The position numbers and the translations under genes were made by a program. Below the pieces are notes generated by a model that had not been told where the DNA came from, searched no databases, and was given only the letters and a program-made list of their open reading frames with translations. A stretch of 64,000 nt of DNA from Tractidigestivibacter sp050946515 (GTDB lineage: Bacteria; Actinomycetota; Coriobacteriia; Coriobacteriales; Atopobiaceae). Positions 17,583-27,233 of this stretch are shown here, piece by piece. Position 1 is the first letter of the stretch; every line of letters starts with the position of its first letter. The stretch is from NCBI RefSeq assembly GCF_050946515.1, contig NZ_JBMNUX010000007.1:62001-126000 (forward strand). Direction: 5' to 3'.

Positions 17583-17656
17583 GATGCTTCAGGATTGACC
17601 GCGGTCCGATGCCAGGGCCCAGCAAAGATGTCTTCCTCGCTAGGAAGCCATTATCG

Positions 17657-18150
17657 TCATCCCTTTAGTCCCCCAATGCGTGAGGAGAGAGTGGAGAGCA
17701 AACGCTTTGGACCAAGCGCTCCGTCCAAGCCCTTGGAGGCTGCGGGGCGACCAAACCCCGCAGACGGAATTCCGACTGCAAATGCGTTTTCAGGTAGCGT
17801 GCCCTCGCGATGTGCAGGCGATGCCGCCTCTTGGGCGAGAGCCGCCAGCTCGTTTGACATGTTTCCCAAGAAAAGCGCTTCGGACAGAGCTCCTTTGGCA
17901 GGCGCCCCACCAACGTAGTCCCTGGAAAGCTCGACCTTGCAGCCTGCGCCGTCTCGCTCGAACGAGTACGAGGTAACGACCTCGATGGCAGGTGACTTCA
18001 CCTTCCACTCAAAAAGCCTGTTGCGCTCAAAGGCAGCGAGACGGACGGACAGAAGAAGGCTGGCGTCTTCGTATCCGGAGCCAACCGTCAGCTCCTCAAA
18101 AGCCTCGCCATGCTCGGCACACTCCCTGAGAACTGTCCAAACTCCTTCTC
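17657..18150 (-). pseudogene. Truncated ORF, possibly SRPBCC-like (5' end missing)
   Basis: A minus-strand frame, open from about 18150 to TGA 17657, encodes VWTVLRECAEHGEAFEEL, then LFEWKVKSPAIEVVTSYSF and CKVELSRDYVGG. The order of these segments faintly recalls polyketide-cyclase/SRPBCC proteins, but I do not recognise it with confidence. No start codon with an SD is present: its 5' end runs into the C-terminal part of the broken BglG regulator in a different reading frame. It looks like a gene fragment joined by deletion. Confidence 0.35.
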
Positions 18151-19096
18151 GTAGAGGTGCTTCAGCAGTTTTGCCGTCCCGACGCCGCTTGCGCAGACAA
18201 TCAGGATGCTCTTCCCCGCTTCGTGGGTCTTCTCCCTTTCGAGCGCTAGGGCGAAAGACATCGCAAGGTAGCCGATTTCGTCATCGGAAGGAGCCCGACC
18301 ATATGCCTCCACAAGTGACACAGACGACTCCACAGCCATGGACCAAGCGAGGGGATAGCGTTGCTTCATCTCGTCGACCAGCGGGTTCTTCAGGTTCATG
18401 TTGTACGTGAGCCGATACGAGAGCGGAACGATGTGCCTAGCCAAGTTCATGCGCAATTCCAGGTTTTCGCGAAAGTCGAAGTGGAAGGAAGAATTGACGC
18501 GCTCGAGCATGTCAGAGACGATATTCCAGACCTCATCGCTGATAACGAGGCCTTCGTCTCCTGGGGTAGATGGCACCATCCGCTTGCTGGCAAGGTGGAT
18601 TGCGATGTACTCGACCTCTTCAGGGGGCATCTTTACGGAGAATTCCTGCTCAAGCGCCAGAGCAATGTCACAGGCGACGGCATATTCGCGCGATGAGCTG
18701 ATGTCCGAAGCCCCACCCCCATGCGGGACATAATGACCTCCTTTGATGCGGAACAGCGCCACGGTCAGATGGACAAGGAGGTTGCGGTAGGCCAGAGCGC
18801 TCATCGAGAACCCGTCACGCTTGACAACCTCGTCCAGCAATGAGCGACGCGCTCGAGAGTTGCCCTCCCGTCATCTCCGTTGGCATCCAGACCCTTGAGA
18901 ATTCGCTCCAGTTCTCGCATGCAAGGTGATAGCCTCCGCGCTTGAGAGAAATGTGCGCAATGGACCCGAGGAAGCCGTTCAGCCTCCGCACATACTTGCG
19001 GATGGTCCGTTCGCTCACCCCTAGATAAGAGGAGAGCGTTTCCGGCGTAACTCCCTGGTGATCTCGAATGTATACCGCAAGCTCAGCGCCCTTCAC
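18088..19096 (-). pseudogene. Degraded BglG/MtlR-family PRD transcriptional regulator
   Basis: Two frames make one decayed gene. 19096-18815 encodes the N-terminal helix-turn-helix (VTPETLSSYLGVSERTIRKYV). 18840-18088, in another frame, encodes PRD1 (LVHLTVALFRIKGGHYV ... EVEYIAIHLASKR), PRD2 (MNLARHIVPLSYRLTYNM ... DEIGYLAMSFALAL) and the start of a PTS EIIB-like domain (ILIVCASGVGTAKLL). The second HTH expected before PRD1 is missing, a TGA blocks the junction near 18870, and the EIIB domain stops after about 40 residues. Intact relatives run about 600 aa or more. No cognate PTS is adjacent. Confidence 0.75.
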
Positions 19097-19258
19097 GGTC
19101 CATGACCTCCTCCCGACTCGAATATAAGGAAGCGTTCACAAGGACTCCATCACCATTGCGACCAATAATTTGGAAGCTAGAATGTGCGATTCTTGGGCGA
19201 GAGCGCTGTCTTGCAGACCCCGAGCCGGGCAGAGCCCGACCGACGAAAAATCTCGACG

Positions 19259-19286
19259 TATACTCTTCTAGTTAGGACGTCTAACT
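19259..19286 (+). promoter_or_regulatory. Candidate galE promoter with overlapping palindrome
   Basis: A TATACT -10 hexamer (19259-19264) lies about 47 bp before the galE start; the -35 is poor. At the expected start of transcription is an inverted repeat AGTTAG-GACGT-CTAACT (19270-19286) that could be an operator. Confidence 0.35.
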
Positions 19287-19310
19287 CATCAACACACCGA
19301 AAGGACTCCC

Positions 19311-20366
19311 ATGAGCCAGAAGAAGGAACCCAAGGATACTTGCGTGCTCGTCACCGGCGGCGCAGGGTTCATTGGCAGCCATACCGTGGTCGAGCTGCTG
19401 CAGAACGGCTACAAGGCCGTCATCGCCGACGACCTCTCAAACGCCTCCGAGAAGGTCATCGACCGCATCAAGACGATCGTTGGTCCTGAGGCAGCCTCTA
19501 ACCTGCGCTTCTACAAGGCCGATGTGAACGACCGCGCGGCGCTCGAGCAGATCTTCTCCGAGAACCCCATCGACCGCGTAATCCACTTTGCCGGCTTCAA
19601 GGCCGTGGGAGAGTCCGTCTCCAAGCCCATCGAGTACTACTCCAACAACCTCGGCAACACCCTCACCCTCGTGGACGTCATGCGCAACCACGGTTGCAAG
19701 TCCATCATCTTCTCAAGCTCCGCGACCGTCTATGGCAAGCCCGACAGTCTTCCGCTGACCGAGGAGAGCCCCAAGAAGCCGGCCACCAACCCCTATGGCT
19801 GGACCAAGTGGATGATCGAGCAGATCCTGACCGACCTTCATACGGCCGACCCCGAGTGGAACGTCGTGCTGCTTCGCTACTTCAACCCCATCGGCGCGCA
19901 CCCCTCTGGACTCATGGGCGAGGACCCCAAGGGCATCCCCAACAACCTGCTGCCCTACGTGGCGCAGACCGCCATCGGCAAGCGCGAGTACGTCCACGTC
20001 TTTGGCAATGACTACGACACCCCCGACGGCACCGGCGTTCGCGACTACATCCACGTCTGCGACCTGGCAACCGGCCACGTGGCGGCTCTCAAGTGGATGA
20101 ACGGCCGCGAGGGCGTCGAGATCTTCAACCTCGGCACCGGCAAGGGCACCTCGGTGCTCGAAATCATCAAGGCCTTCTCCAAGGCCTGTGGCCACGAGGT
20201 TCCCTACAAGATCGAGGCGCGCCGCCCGGGCGACGTCGATGCCAACTACGCTGACTGCTCCAAGGCCAAGCGCGAGATGGGCTGGGAAGCCAAGTTCGAC
20301 ATCAACGACATGTGCCGCGACAGCTGGAACTGGCAGTCCAAGAACCCCAACGGCTACGAGGGCTAA
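19311..20366 (+). CDS. galE: UDP-glucose 4-epimerase
   Basis: Interconverts UDP-glucose and UDP-galactose, cytosolic, NAD-dependent short-chain dehydrogenase fold. 351 aa. TGGAGFIGSH (15-24) is the NAD-binding loop; the catalytic pair is Tyr162 and Lys166 in PYGWTK; SSSATVYG supplies the catalytic serine region; LRYFNPIGAHPSG is typical of GalE. SD GAAAGGA before ATG 19311. Only three bases separate it from the polyprenyl synthase, so they are probably co-transcribed, fitting a cell-envelope role. Confidence 0.95.
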   Translation: MSQKKEPKDTCVLVTGGAGFIGSHTVVELLQNGYKAVIADDLSNASEKVIDRIKTIVGPEAASNLRFYKADVNDRAALEQIFSENPIDRVIHFAGFKAVGESVSKPIEYYSNNLGNTLTLVDVMRNHGCKSIIFSSSATVYGKPDSLPLTEESPKKPATNPYGWTKWMIEQILTDLHTADPEWNVVLLRYFNPIGAHPSGLMGEDPKGIPNNLLPYVAQTAIGKREYVHVFGNDYDTPDGTGVRDYIHVCDLATGHVAALKWMNGREGVEIFNLGTGKGTSVLEIIKAFSKACGHEVPYKIEARRPGDVDANYADCSKAKREMGWEAKFDINDMCRDSWNWQSKNPNGYEG

Positions 20367-20369
20367 GCC

Positions 20370-21431
20370 ATGACAGAAGCCAGCGGTCGAACAGACACCA
20401 AGGGCGCAGCGTTTACGGCATATCTAGCCGAGAAGCGCCCCCTGATTGATGACTACCTCACGAGTCACCTCCCCTCAGCAGGCGAAGGCGAGCCCGCACG
20501 GGCAGACCTTGCCCGCTATCTGTACGATCCGCTGGCGCGCTTTACCCGCTCTGGCGGAAAGCGCACGCGTCCGGCGCTGGTCCTTTTGGGCTGCGAGGCC
20601 GTGGGCGGCGACGCGAGCCGCGCGCTCGCGCCCGCGACGGCCATCGAAGACTTCCAGTCTGCTGCGCTCATCCATGACGACATCGCCGACGAGGGAGAGA
20701 TGCGCCGCGGCCAGCCCTGCGTGCACCGCACCGAGGGCGTGGGCGTGGCCATCAACGTCGGCGACCTCGCGCTGGTGGAGGTTATCGAAAAGGTGCTGGC
20801 TACCAGCGCCTTTGATGGCGAGCGCCGCCTGCGGGTGCTGCGCGCGCTCGTGAGCATGGAGCGCCGCACCCTTGAGGGGCAGGCGCTCGACCTCGGCTGG
20901 GCGCGCGACGAGCGCTGGGACATCACCGTTGCGAGCTACCTCACGATGGCAAGCCACAAGACCGCGTTCTACTCGGCAGCGACTCCCCTTGCCGTGGGCG
21001 CCATCGTGGGAGGAGGCAATGACGCACAGGTAGAGGGCCTGCGGGCCTTCGGCATGAGCACGGGCCTTGCGTTCCAGCTCCAAGACGACCTTCTCAACCT
21101 CGTGGGAGACGAGAGCAAGCAGGGCAAGGACTTCAGAAGCGACATCACCGAGGGCAAGCGCACCATGATGGTGTGCTGGGCCCTCGAGCATCTTGACGTC
21201 GCAAAGCGCGACGAGCTTATCAGCATCCTTTCATCGCATGCGACGGATCGGCAGAGGCTGGCTCGTGCCGTCGAGCTTATGGAGACCGCAGGCGCAATCG
21301 ATGCGGTTCGAGACTACGCGCACAAGACCGCTGAAGACGCAAAGCGCGAGCTTGCCGACGTGAACCTTGCACAGAGCACGCGTGATGTGCTCGAATCAAT
21401 GGCAGACTTCTTCGTGGAGCGCGCGGGATAG
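20370..21431 (+). CDS. Polyprenyl (trans-isoprenyl) diphosphate synthase
   Basis: Elongates isoprenoid diphosphates. 353 aa. The first aspartate-rich motif is LIHDDIADEGEMRRG (Asp103/Asp104); the second is LQDDLLNLVGD, in which the usual last Asp is Asn. GGKRTRPALVLLG is the conserved N-terminal block. Chain length cannot be decided by eye; farnesyl, geranylgeranyl or longer are all possible. Immediately downstream of galE with a 3-bp gap. Confidence 0.9.
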   Translation: MTEASGRTDTKGAAFTAYLAEKRPLIDDYLTSHLPSAGEGEPARADLARYLYDPLARFTRSGGKRTRPALVLLGCEAVGGDASRALAPATAIEDFQSAALIHDDIADEGEMRRGQPCVHRTEGVGVAINVGDLALVEVIEKVLATSAFDGERRLRVLRALVSMERRTLEGQALDLGWARDERWDITVASYLTMASHKTAFYSAATPLAVGAIVGGGNDAQVEGLRAFGMSTGLAFQLQDDLLNLVGDESKQGKDFRSDITEGKRTMMVCWALEHLDVAKRDELISILSSHATDRQRLARAVELMETAGAIDAVRDYAHKTAEDAKRELADVNLAQSTRDVLESMADFFVERAG

Positions 21432-21473
21432 GATCTCCGCCGCCGCTTTACGGCATCGATAGGAGAAACAGGC

Positions 21474-22403
21474 ATGGATCCGATTAATGAGGGCGCCGAG
21501 GGCGTTGCGGTAGAGGATATCCAGGATCGATTGAGCTCTCTGGGCTATGCAATCGAGAAGGACGAGCTGGACGAAAAGCGCTACGGCAAATCGACCGCGT
21601 CGGCCGTTGCGCGCTTTAGGCTCGACCATGACCTGCTTCTGGGCGACGAAGTTGACACTGCCACCTGGGCCGCCCTTGTCGACGAGTGCTACCAGCTAGG
21701 TGACAGAACGCTCTACCTGCGCCTCCCGAACTTCCACGGCAATGACGTCCGCCAGCTGCAGGAGCGTCTGAACGTGCTGGGCTTCTCTTGCGGCGAGGTG
21801 GACGGGCAGTACGGCGCGCACACTGAGGCGGCCGTCAAGCAGTTCCAGGAGAGCATGGGCCTGCTCGCAGATGGCATGGCCTTCCAGGACACCTTTGACG
21901 CCATCGATCGCCTGCACCACGTGTGGGAGAGCAAGAACGCCGCGGGGCCACATCCCCAGAGCGGCATTGGCTTTGCTCGAGCGCTCAACGTGCTTGAAAA
22001 CGTGCGCCTGTGCATCACCGGCGACGACCCCATCTCGAGAAACGTTGCTGGTCGCATCTGGAACCTTGCAAGCGCCACCACCGCGCAGTCCGGCATCGAG
22101 CTCGTTGACTCCGCTGACACCGTCGAGCAGGAATCCCCCGATGCCCAAGCGGTCTTCCTGCTTTCCACCTCGCCCCTCCCCGAGGGTTCCACGGTTTCGA
22201 ACGTGGTGATGGACGACGTCGACAGCCTGCCGCTTCGTCTTCGCGCCGCCGTCGAGGGCTCGAGAGAAGAGCGCCCCCTTGTTCGCATCGAGCTTCCGGT
22301 TGGTCCCAACTTTGATGGCACCTTCACGATTGCTGACGCTCAGACCTACGCTGTGCTGCTTCTTGACGCCATCTGCTCAGCGTTCGAGCAGATCATCCCG
22401 TAA
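21474..22403 (+). CDS. Peptidoglycan-binding domain protein
   Basis: 309 aa. Two PG_binding_1-like repeats are visible in the N-terminal half: EGVAVEDIQDRLSSLGY ... AVARFRLDHDL (about 10-52) and NDVRQLQERLNVLGFSCGEVDGQYG ... AVKQFQESMGL (about 85-130). The C-terminal half has no family I recognise. There is no signal peptide or transmembrane segment, which is odd for a wall-binding protein. SD AGGAGAAACAGGC precedes ATG 21474. It follows the polyprenyl synthase by 42 bp, probably in one operon. Confidence 0.75.
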   Translation: MDPINEGAEGVAVEDIQDRLSSLGYAIEKDELDEKRYGKSTASAVARFRLDHDLLLGDEVDTATWAALVDECYQLGDRTLYLRLPNFHGNDVRQLQERLNVLGFSCGEVDGQYGAHTEAAVKQFQESMGLLADGMAFQDTFDAIDRLHHVWESKNAAGPHPQSGIGFARALNVLENVRLCITGDDPISRNVAGRIWNLASATTAQSGIELVDSADTVEQESPDAQAVFLLSTSPLPEGSTVSNVVMDDVDSLPLRLRAAVEGSREERPLVRIELPVGPNFDGTFTIADAQTYAVLLLDAICSAFEQIIP

Positions 22404-22526
22404 GCGGTCTGGCGAAGCAGAGACGAGCCAGACCGAAGCATTTTGGACTTATTTAAGTCGTCGCGCTCGCTGAATGGTTCTGATACACTTTTACACGCTG
22501 GCAGCGCATCTGTCAGAGCGAGGCAC

Positions 22527-22601
22527 TGGGGTATCGTCCAATGGCTAGGACACGGGTTTTTGGTGCCTGTAATGGGGGTTCGAATCCCTCTGCCCCAGCC
22601 A
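22527..22601 (+). tRNA. tRNA-Gln (UUG)
   Basis: 75 nt with encoded CCA. The acceptor arm TGGGGTA pairs with TGCCCCA; the T arm has GGTTCGAATCC; the anticodon loop reads TTTTGGT, giving anticodon TTG (glutamine). A short ORF on the opposite strand across this gene is an artefact. Confidence 0.97.
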
Positions 22602-22613
22602 GTTACATAAAGT

Positions 22614-22633
22614 AGCCGTTGGTCCGGCTTTTG
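22614..22633 (+). terminator. Terminator after tRNA-Gln
   Basis: AGCCG (22614-22618) pairs with CGGCT (22625-22629) around a 6-nt loop, followed by TTTTGTG, 13 bp past the tRNA end. Confidence 0.6.
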
Positions 22634-22967
22634 TGATTGACTTCCTTATCGATTTCCCGCACAAAACCCCAGTTGGTGATTTCGCACCTCTCCCCAAATA
22701 GTGCTCGGAGTAGTGCACGAATAGTGCTGGCATGACGACGTATCTCAATCAGCCCTTCCAGCAGCTTCCCACGCCACTAGCACGGCACCGCGCCCAAAAT
22801 CCTTCCTGTAATGCTCCTTAAAAGATGAAATCATGACGCGCGCGAGCAAAGCATGTGCTTAGACAAAGGTCTGAGGTATAGTTTTCCATTGGTTTTGTCA
22901 GGCATCGCGAGAGCGGAACAGCGCTGCAGGATTCGCATCAAGCGCACCAGAAGGAAGGACCAACCGG
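22634..22967. other. Intergenic region tRNA-Gln / prs
   Basis: No supportable gene in 334 bp. A TATAGT hexamer near 22876-22881 is a candidate -10 for prs, with no clear -35. The sequence next to the tRNA has no integrase, and I saw no duplicated tRNA 3' end, so there is no evidence of an inserted element. Confidence 0.4.
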
Positions 22968-23963
<996 letters not shown>

Positions 23964-25250
23964 TTGAGCGCCGAGAAGGACGACTCGAAACTCGTTATTG
24001 ACGCCGTGGAGGAGAAGCCCCGCGGCGTCTCCCTATTTCGGGTCACGCTGACAATAATCATTCTTGCGCTTATCGCTGGCTTCGTCGTAGGCGTGGCATG
24101 CCTTGCCGTGCTGCGCGGCGTCGACCTCCTGCAGGAGCTCGTGTGGAGCGAGCTTCGCGGCGCGTTTCCCGAGCCGCTGCGCACGATAGCCCCTGTGCTT
24201 TTGTGCGTCGTTGGCGGCTTCGCCGTTGGCGCCTGCACCAAGTGGGCTGGGTTTAGCCTCGACACGCTGGGCGTCGTTATCAAGCGTTGCAAAACGGAGG
24301 GCGGCTATAGGCTGAAGAGCGTGCCCAAGGCTCTCCTGCTGTTTGCGCTGCCTATCGCCTTTGGCGGATCCGTTGGTCCCGAGGCGGGCGTCTCGGGCTT
24401 TACCGCCGCGCTGGTCAGCTCTGCGATGAGGGCCATGCGGCGCGGCGGCGTCGCGGCAGTGTGCGACCCGAATCGTCCGTTCGCCGCCGCCATGGAAGAG
24501 ATTATGCCGTCACGACCCGGCAGCCCAAACGATGGCGAGACCGCTACCGCAAGCACCGACAGGCACTACAGGAAGAGCGTCCGATCAGCGCTCTGGGGCG
24601 TTGCGGGCATTGGCTTTGTGCTGGGCATCATGTGGCTTTCGAGCGTATTGGGCCCTGGGTCTGGCCTTCCCCGCTTTGAGGCCATCAGCTACCTGTCTTC
24701 CAACTGGCTTGTTGGCGCTCTCGCCCTGGTAATTGGCTACGCACTGGCCAGGATGTCTCTTGCCGCCGCCAGGCTTGCTAGGCGCCTTGCCCTCGGAAAG
24801 GACCATGTCGCGCGAGCCGTTGTATGCGGCCTTCTCCTGGGCGTCGTCGCCATCTTTCTTCCCGACGTGCTGTTTTCCGGACAAGCGGGAACCCGTGAGG
24901 TAATCGTTGACTGGCAGCAGCAGGGCGCGCTCATGCTTGCGGCAACCTGCGTCGCCAAGCTCGTGCTTACGCAGGTCTGCGTAGCTTGCGACTGGATTGG
25001 CGGAGAGTTCTTCCCGATGATTTTCTGCGGCGTCTGCGCTGGGTACGCAATTTCCCTTGTTACGGGCGTTGACCCGATGCTTCCCGTTGCCGTCGCAACC
25101 GCTGCCTTGGTTGCCGGCTGCATTGGCAAGCCGGTGCTCACCACCTGCGTGCTTGCGCTCTGCTTCCCGCTTAAGAGCCTGCCGGTTGTGGCAGCTGCCG
25201 CGTTCGTAGCTGCAAAGCTTCACGACCGTGCTGCCTCGCAGCGCACGTAG
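23964..25250 (+). CDS. CLC-family chloride channel/antiporter
   Basis: 428-aa integral membrane protein. CLC signatures are partly modified: GSVGPEAGVSG stands for the GxEGP helix motif, with the gating Glu apparently shifted; GGEFFPMIFCG is the GxFxP motif; GPGSGLP recalls GSGIP. TTG 23964 follows the prs TAG directly, so translation would depend on read-over from prs; a different start cannot be excluded. Function as Cl-/H+ or fluoride transporter is not resolvable, though the sequence does not match the Fluc/CLC-F form clearly. Confidence 0.78.
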   Translation: MSAEKDDSKLVIDAVEEKPRGVSLFRVTLTIIILALIAGFVVGVACLAVLRGVDLLQELVWSELRGAFPEPLRTIAPVLLCVVGGFAVGACTKWAGFSLDTLGVVIKRCKTEGGYRLKSVPKALLLFALPIAFGGSVGPEAGVSGFTAALVSSAMRAMRRGGVAAVCDPNRPFAAAMEEIMPSRPGSPNDGETATASTDRHYRKSVRSALWGVAGIGFVLGIMWLSSVLGPGSGLPRFEAISYLSSNWLVGALALVIGYALARMSLAAARLARRLALGKDHVARAVVCGLLLGVVAIFLPDVLFSGQAGTREVIVDWQQQGALMLAATCVAKLVLTQVCVACDWIGGEFFPMIFCGVCAGYAISLVTGVDPMLPVAVATAALVAGCIGKPVLTTCVLALCFPLKSLPVVAAAAFVAAKLHDRAASQRT

Positions 25251-25282
25251 CGAAGCTTCTCTTTCTATCCGCCTTTTCCAGG

Positions 25283-25341
25283 GGTCGCTTGGTGATGTTC
25301 GCGATTTTATGGTTGCGTATCCGCCGCCAAGCGACCTTTTT
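25283..25341 (+). terminator. Terminator after the CLC gene
   Basis: GGTCGCTTGG (25283-25292) pairs perfectly with CCAAGCGACC (25327-25336) over a 34-nt loop and is followed by TTTTTCTCT. Confidence 0.65.
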
Positions 25342-25391
25342 CTCTACGATTTGCATTTGGCGCCACGAAAAAGCCGAGTTGGCACGCAAAT

Positions 25392-25635
25392 TGCACTCAA
25401 CCGCTCTTAGTTACACAATTCGCGAGATTTTTGCACCGAAGTGGGCTTAGTTACACTGAGAAACAGAGCTGCGGAAAGTATCGAATCTATATCTAGATGA
25501 TATTTTTGATTATCACCACAATATATTGTGGTTGCCCAAGTCCATCTACTTACTGCACTCTTGAATGCCAGTGTAACTAAGACCACTTCGGTGCATTTTC
25601 TCAGAAAATAGTGTAACTAAGGCGAGTTTGGTGCA
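25392..25635. repeat. Palindromic array of four 25-bp units
   Basis: Two direct units, 25392-25416 and 25432-25456 (40-bp period), have the form TGCACYNAANNNGNCTTAGTTACAC. Two inverted copies lie at 25571-25595 and 25611-25635, again 40 bp apart. The 114-bp centre is A+T-rich and includes a perfect 18-bp palindrome ACCACAATATATTGTGGT (25515-25532). No ORF is supported across it. It occupies most of the gap between the CLC gene and glmU; the rest, 25636-25807, shows no gene. Confidence 0.9.
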
Positions 25636-25807
25636 GATTGATGGCTCCGAAGGGGACTTCACCCGCTCCGAAGCCTCCGTAAGTGCTTCTCTGATGACCG
25701 CACCCCCCTCCAGCGACGCCATTCCGAGCGTTCGGGATACCGTCACCAGCCCAACACGCTCATAGGCTATCATTTTGCCGCCCAATAACCGAAATCCAGG
25801 AGGCACC

Positions 25808-27199
25808 ATGCCCACTACCGCAATCGTCCTTGCCGCCGGCGAGGGAACCCGCATGAAGTCCAAGCATCCCAAGGTCATGCACAAGCTGCTCGATCGCCCG
25901 CTGGTCCGTTGGGCTGTTGACTCTGTCCGCAAGGCCGGAGCCGAGCGCGTCGTGGTGGTTGTGGGAAAGGGCGCCGACGAGGTTCGCGCTGAGCTAGCCG
26001 ACATCCCTGGCCTTGAGTTCGTTGAGCAGAAGGAGCGCTTGGGCACCGGTCACGCCGTTCGCTGCGTGCGCGACGCGCTTGGCGCCTTCGAGGGTCCCGT
26101 CGTCGTGACCTACGGCGACTCGCCGCTCGTACGCCCCGAGACCATCAAGGCGCTCATCGACGCAAACGTCTCGGCGCACAACGCCTGCACCGTGCTCACT
26201 ATGACGCCGCCCGACCCCACCGGCTACGGTCGCATCATCCAGGAGAACGGCCAAGTCACGGCCATCGTCGAGGAGAAGGACTGCACCCCCGAGCAGCGCG
26301 CCATTACTGAGTGCAACTCTGGCGTCTACTGCTTCTGCGGGCGTCGTCTCTCCGAGAACCTCGACAAGATCGGCAATGACAACGCCAATGGCGAGTACTA
26401 CCTCACCGACATGGTGGGCATCTACCACCAGATGGGCGAGCCCGTGGCCGCGCAGCACTGCGACGATTACACCGAGCTTTTGGGCGTCAACTCTCGCACT
26501 CAGCTTGCCGACGCAACCAAGCTCATGCAGCGCCGCATCAACGAGCGCCTGATGAGCGAGGGCGTCACGATGCTCGACCCGTCTCTTGTTTGGGTCGGGC
26601 CCGACGTTACCGTCGGTCAGGACACCACGCTTCTCCCGATGACGATGCTGTATGGCAAGACCACCGTGGGCGAGGATTGCGTCATCGGTCCAAACAGCCG
26701 CCTGACCAACGCCACCGTGGGCAATGGCTGCACCGTGGACGAGACCGTCATCGTCGAGTCCGAGATCGACGACGACGTCAACTGCGGCCCGCGCGCGTAC
26801 CTGCGCGGCCACACTCACCTGCTGAAGGGCGCCAAGGCCGGCACCCACGTTGAGCTCAAGAACTCCGTCGTGGGCGAGGGCTCCAAGGTCCCCCACCTCT
26901 CCTACATCGGCGACACGCAGATGGGCGCAGGCGTCAACATCGGCGGCGGCTCCATTACCTGCAACTACGACGGCGTGCACAAGAACCACACCACCATCGG
27001 CGACGGCGCCTTCATCGGGTCCGACACCATGATGGTGGCCCCGGTGAACATTGGCGCAGGCGCCATCACGGGCGCAAGCTCTTGCATCACGGGCGACGTT
27101 CCCGCCGACGCGCTTGCCATTGAGCGCAGCAAGCAGGCCAACATCGAGGGCTACGCTGCGAAGCGCCGCGAGCGGCTTGGCATCAAGCCCCGCAAGTAA
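25808..27199 (+). CDS. glmU: Bifunctional UDP-N-acetylglucosamine pyrophosphorylase / glucosamine-1-phosphate N-acetyltransferase
   Basis: Catalyses the last two steps to UDP-GlcNAc for peptidoglycan. 463 aa. The N-terminal nucleotidyltransferase has LAAGEGTRMKSKHPKVMH; TYGDSPLV is its metal-binding loop. The C-terminal part is a left-handed beta-helix (hexapeptide repeats, GPNSRLTNATVGNGCTV) with YIGDTQMGAGVNIGGGSITCNYDG at the acetyl-CoA site. ATG 25808 after CCAGGAGGCACC decides the start. The asparaginase gene follows by 34 bp. Confidence 0.96.
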   Translation: MPTTAIVLAAGEGTRMKSKHPKVMHKLLDRPLVRWAVDSVRKAGAERVVVVVGKGADEVRAELADIPGLEFVEQKERLGTGHAVRCVRDALGAFEGPVVVTYGDSPLVRPETIKALIDANVSAHNACTVLTMTPPDPTGYGRIIQENGQVTAIVEEKDCTPEQRAITECNSGVYCFCGRRLSENLDKIGNDNANGEYYLTDMVGIYHQMGEPVAAQHCDDYTELLGVNSRTQLADATKLMQRRINERLMSEGVTMLDPSLVWVGPDVTVGQDTTLLPMTMLYGKTTVGEDCVIGPNSRLTNATVGNGCTVDETVIVESEIDDDVNCGPRAYLRGHTHLLKGAKAGTHVELKNSVVGEGSKVPHLSYIGDTQMGAGVNIGGGSITCNYDGVHKNHTTIGDGAFIGSDTMMVAPVNIGAGAITGASSCITGDVPADALAIERSKQANIEGYAAKRRERLGIKPRK

Positions 27200-27233
27200 T
27201 CGCAGCTCAAAGGGCTAGGACTAGGACGGCAGC

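Noticed and set aside
22545..22748. Small minus-strand ORF across tRNA-Gln
   Set aside because: Its C-terminus is a translation of the antisense tRNA sequence, a common false call.
22527..22967. Integrated element at tRNA-Gln
   Set aside because: I saw no second copy of the tRNA 3' end, no integrase and no phage-like gene between the tRNA and prs.
25546..26046. Minus-strand ORF running from glmU into the palindromic array
   Set aside because: Half is antisense to glmU and the rest is a translation of the repeat units; no SD or domain.
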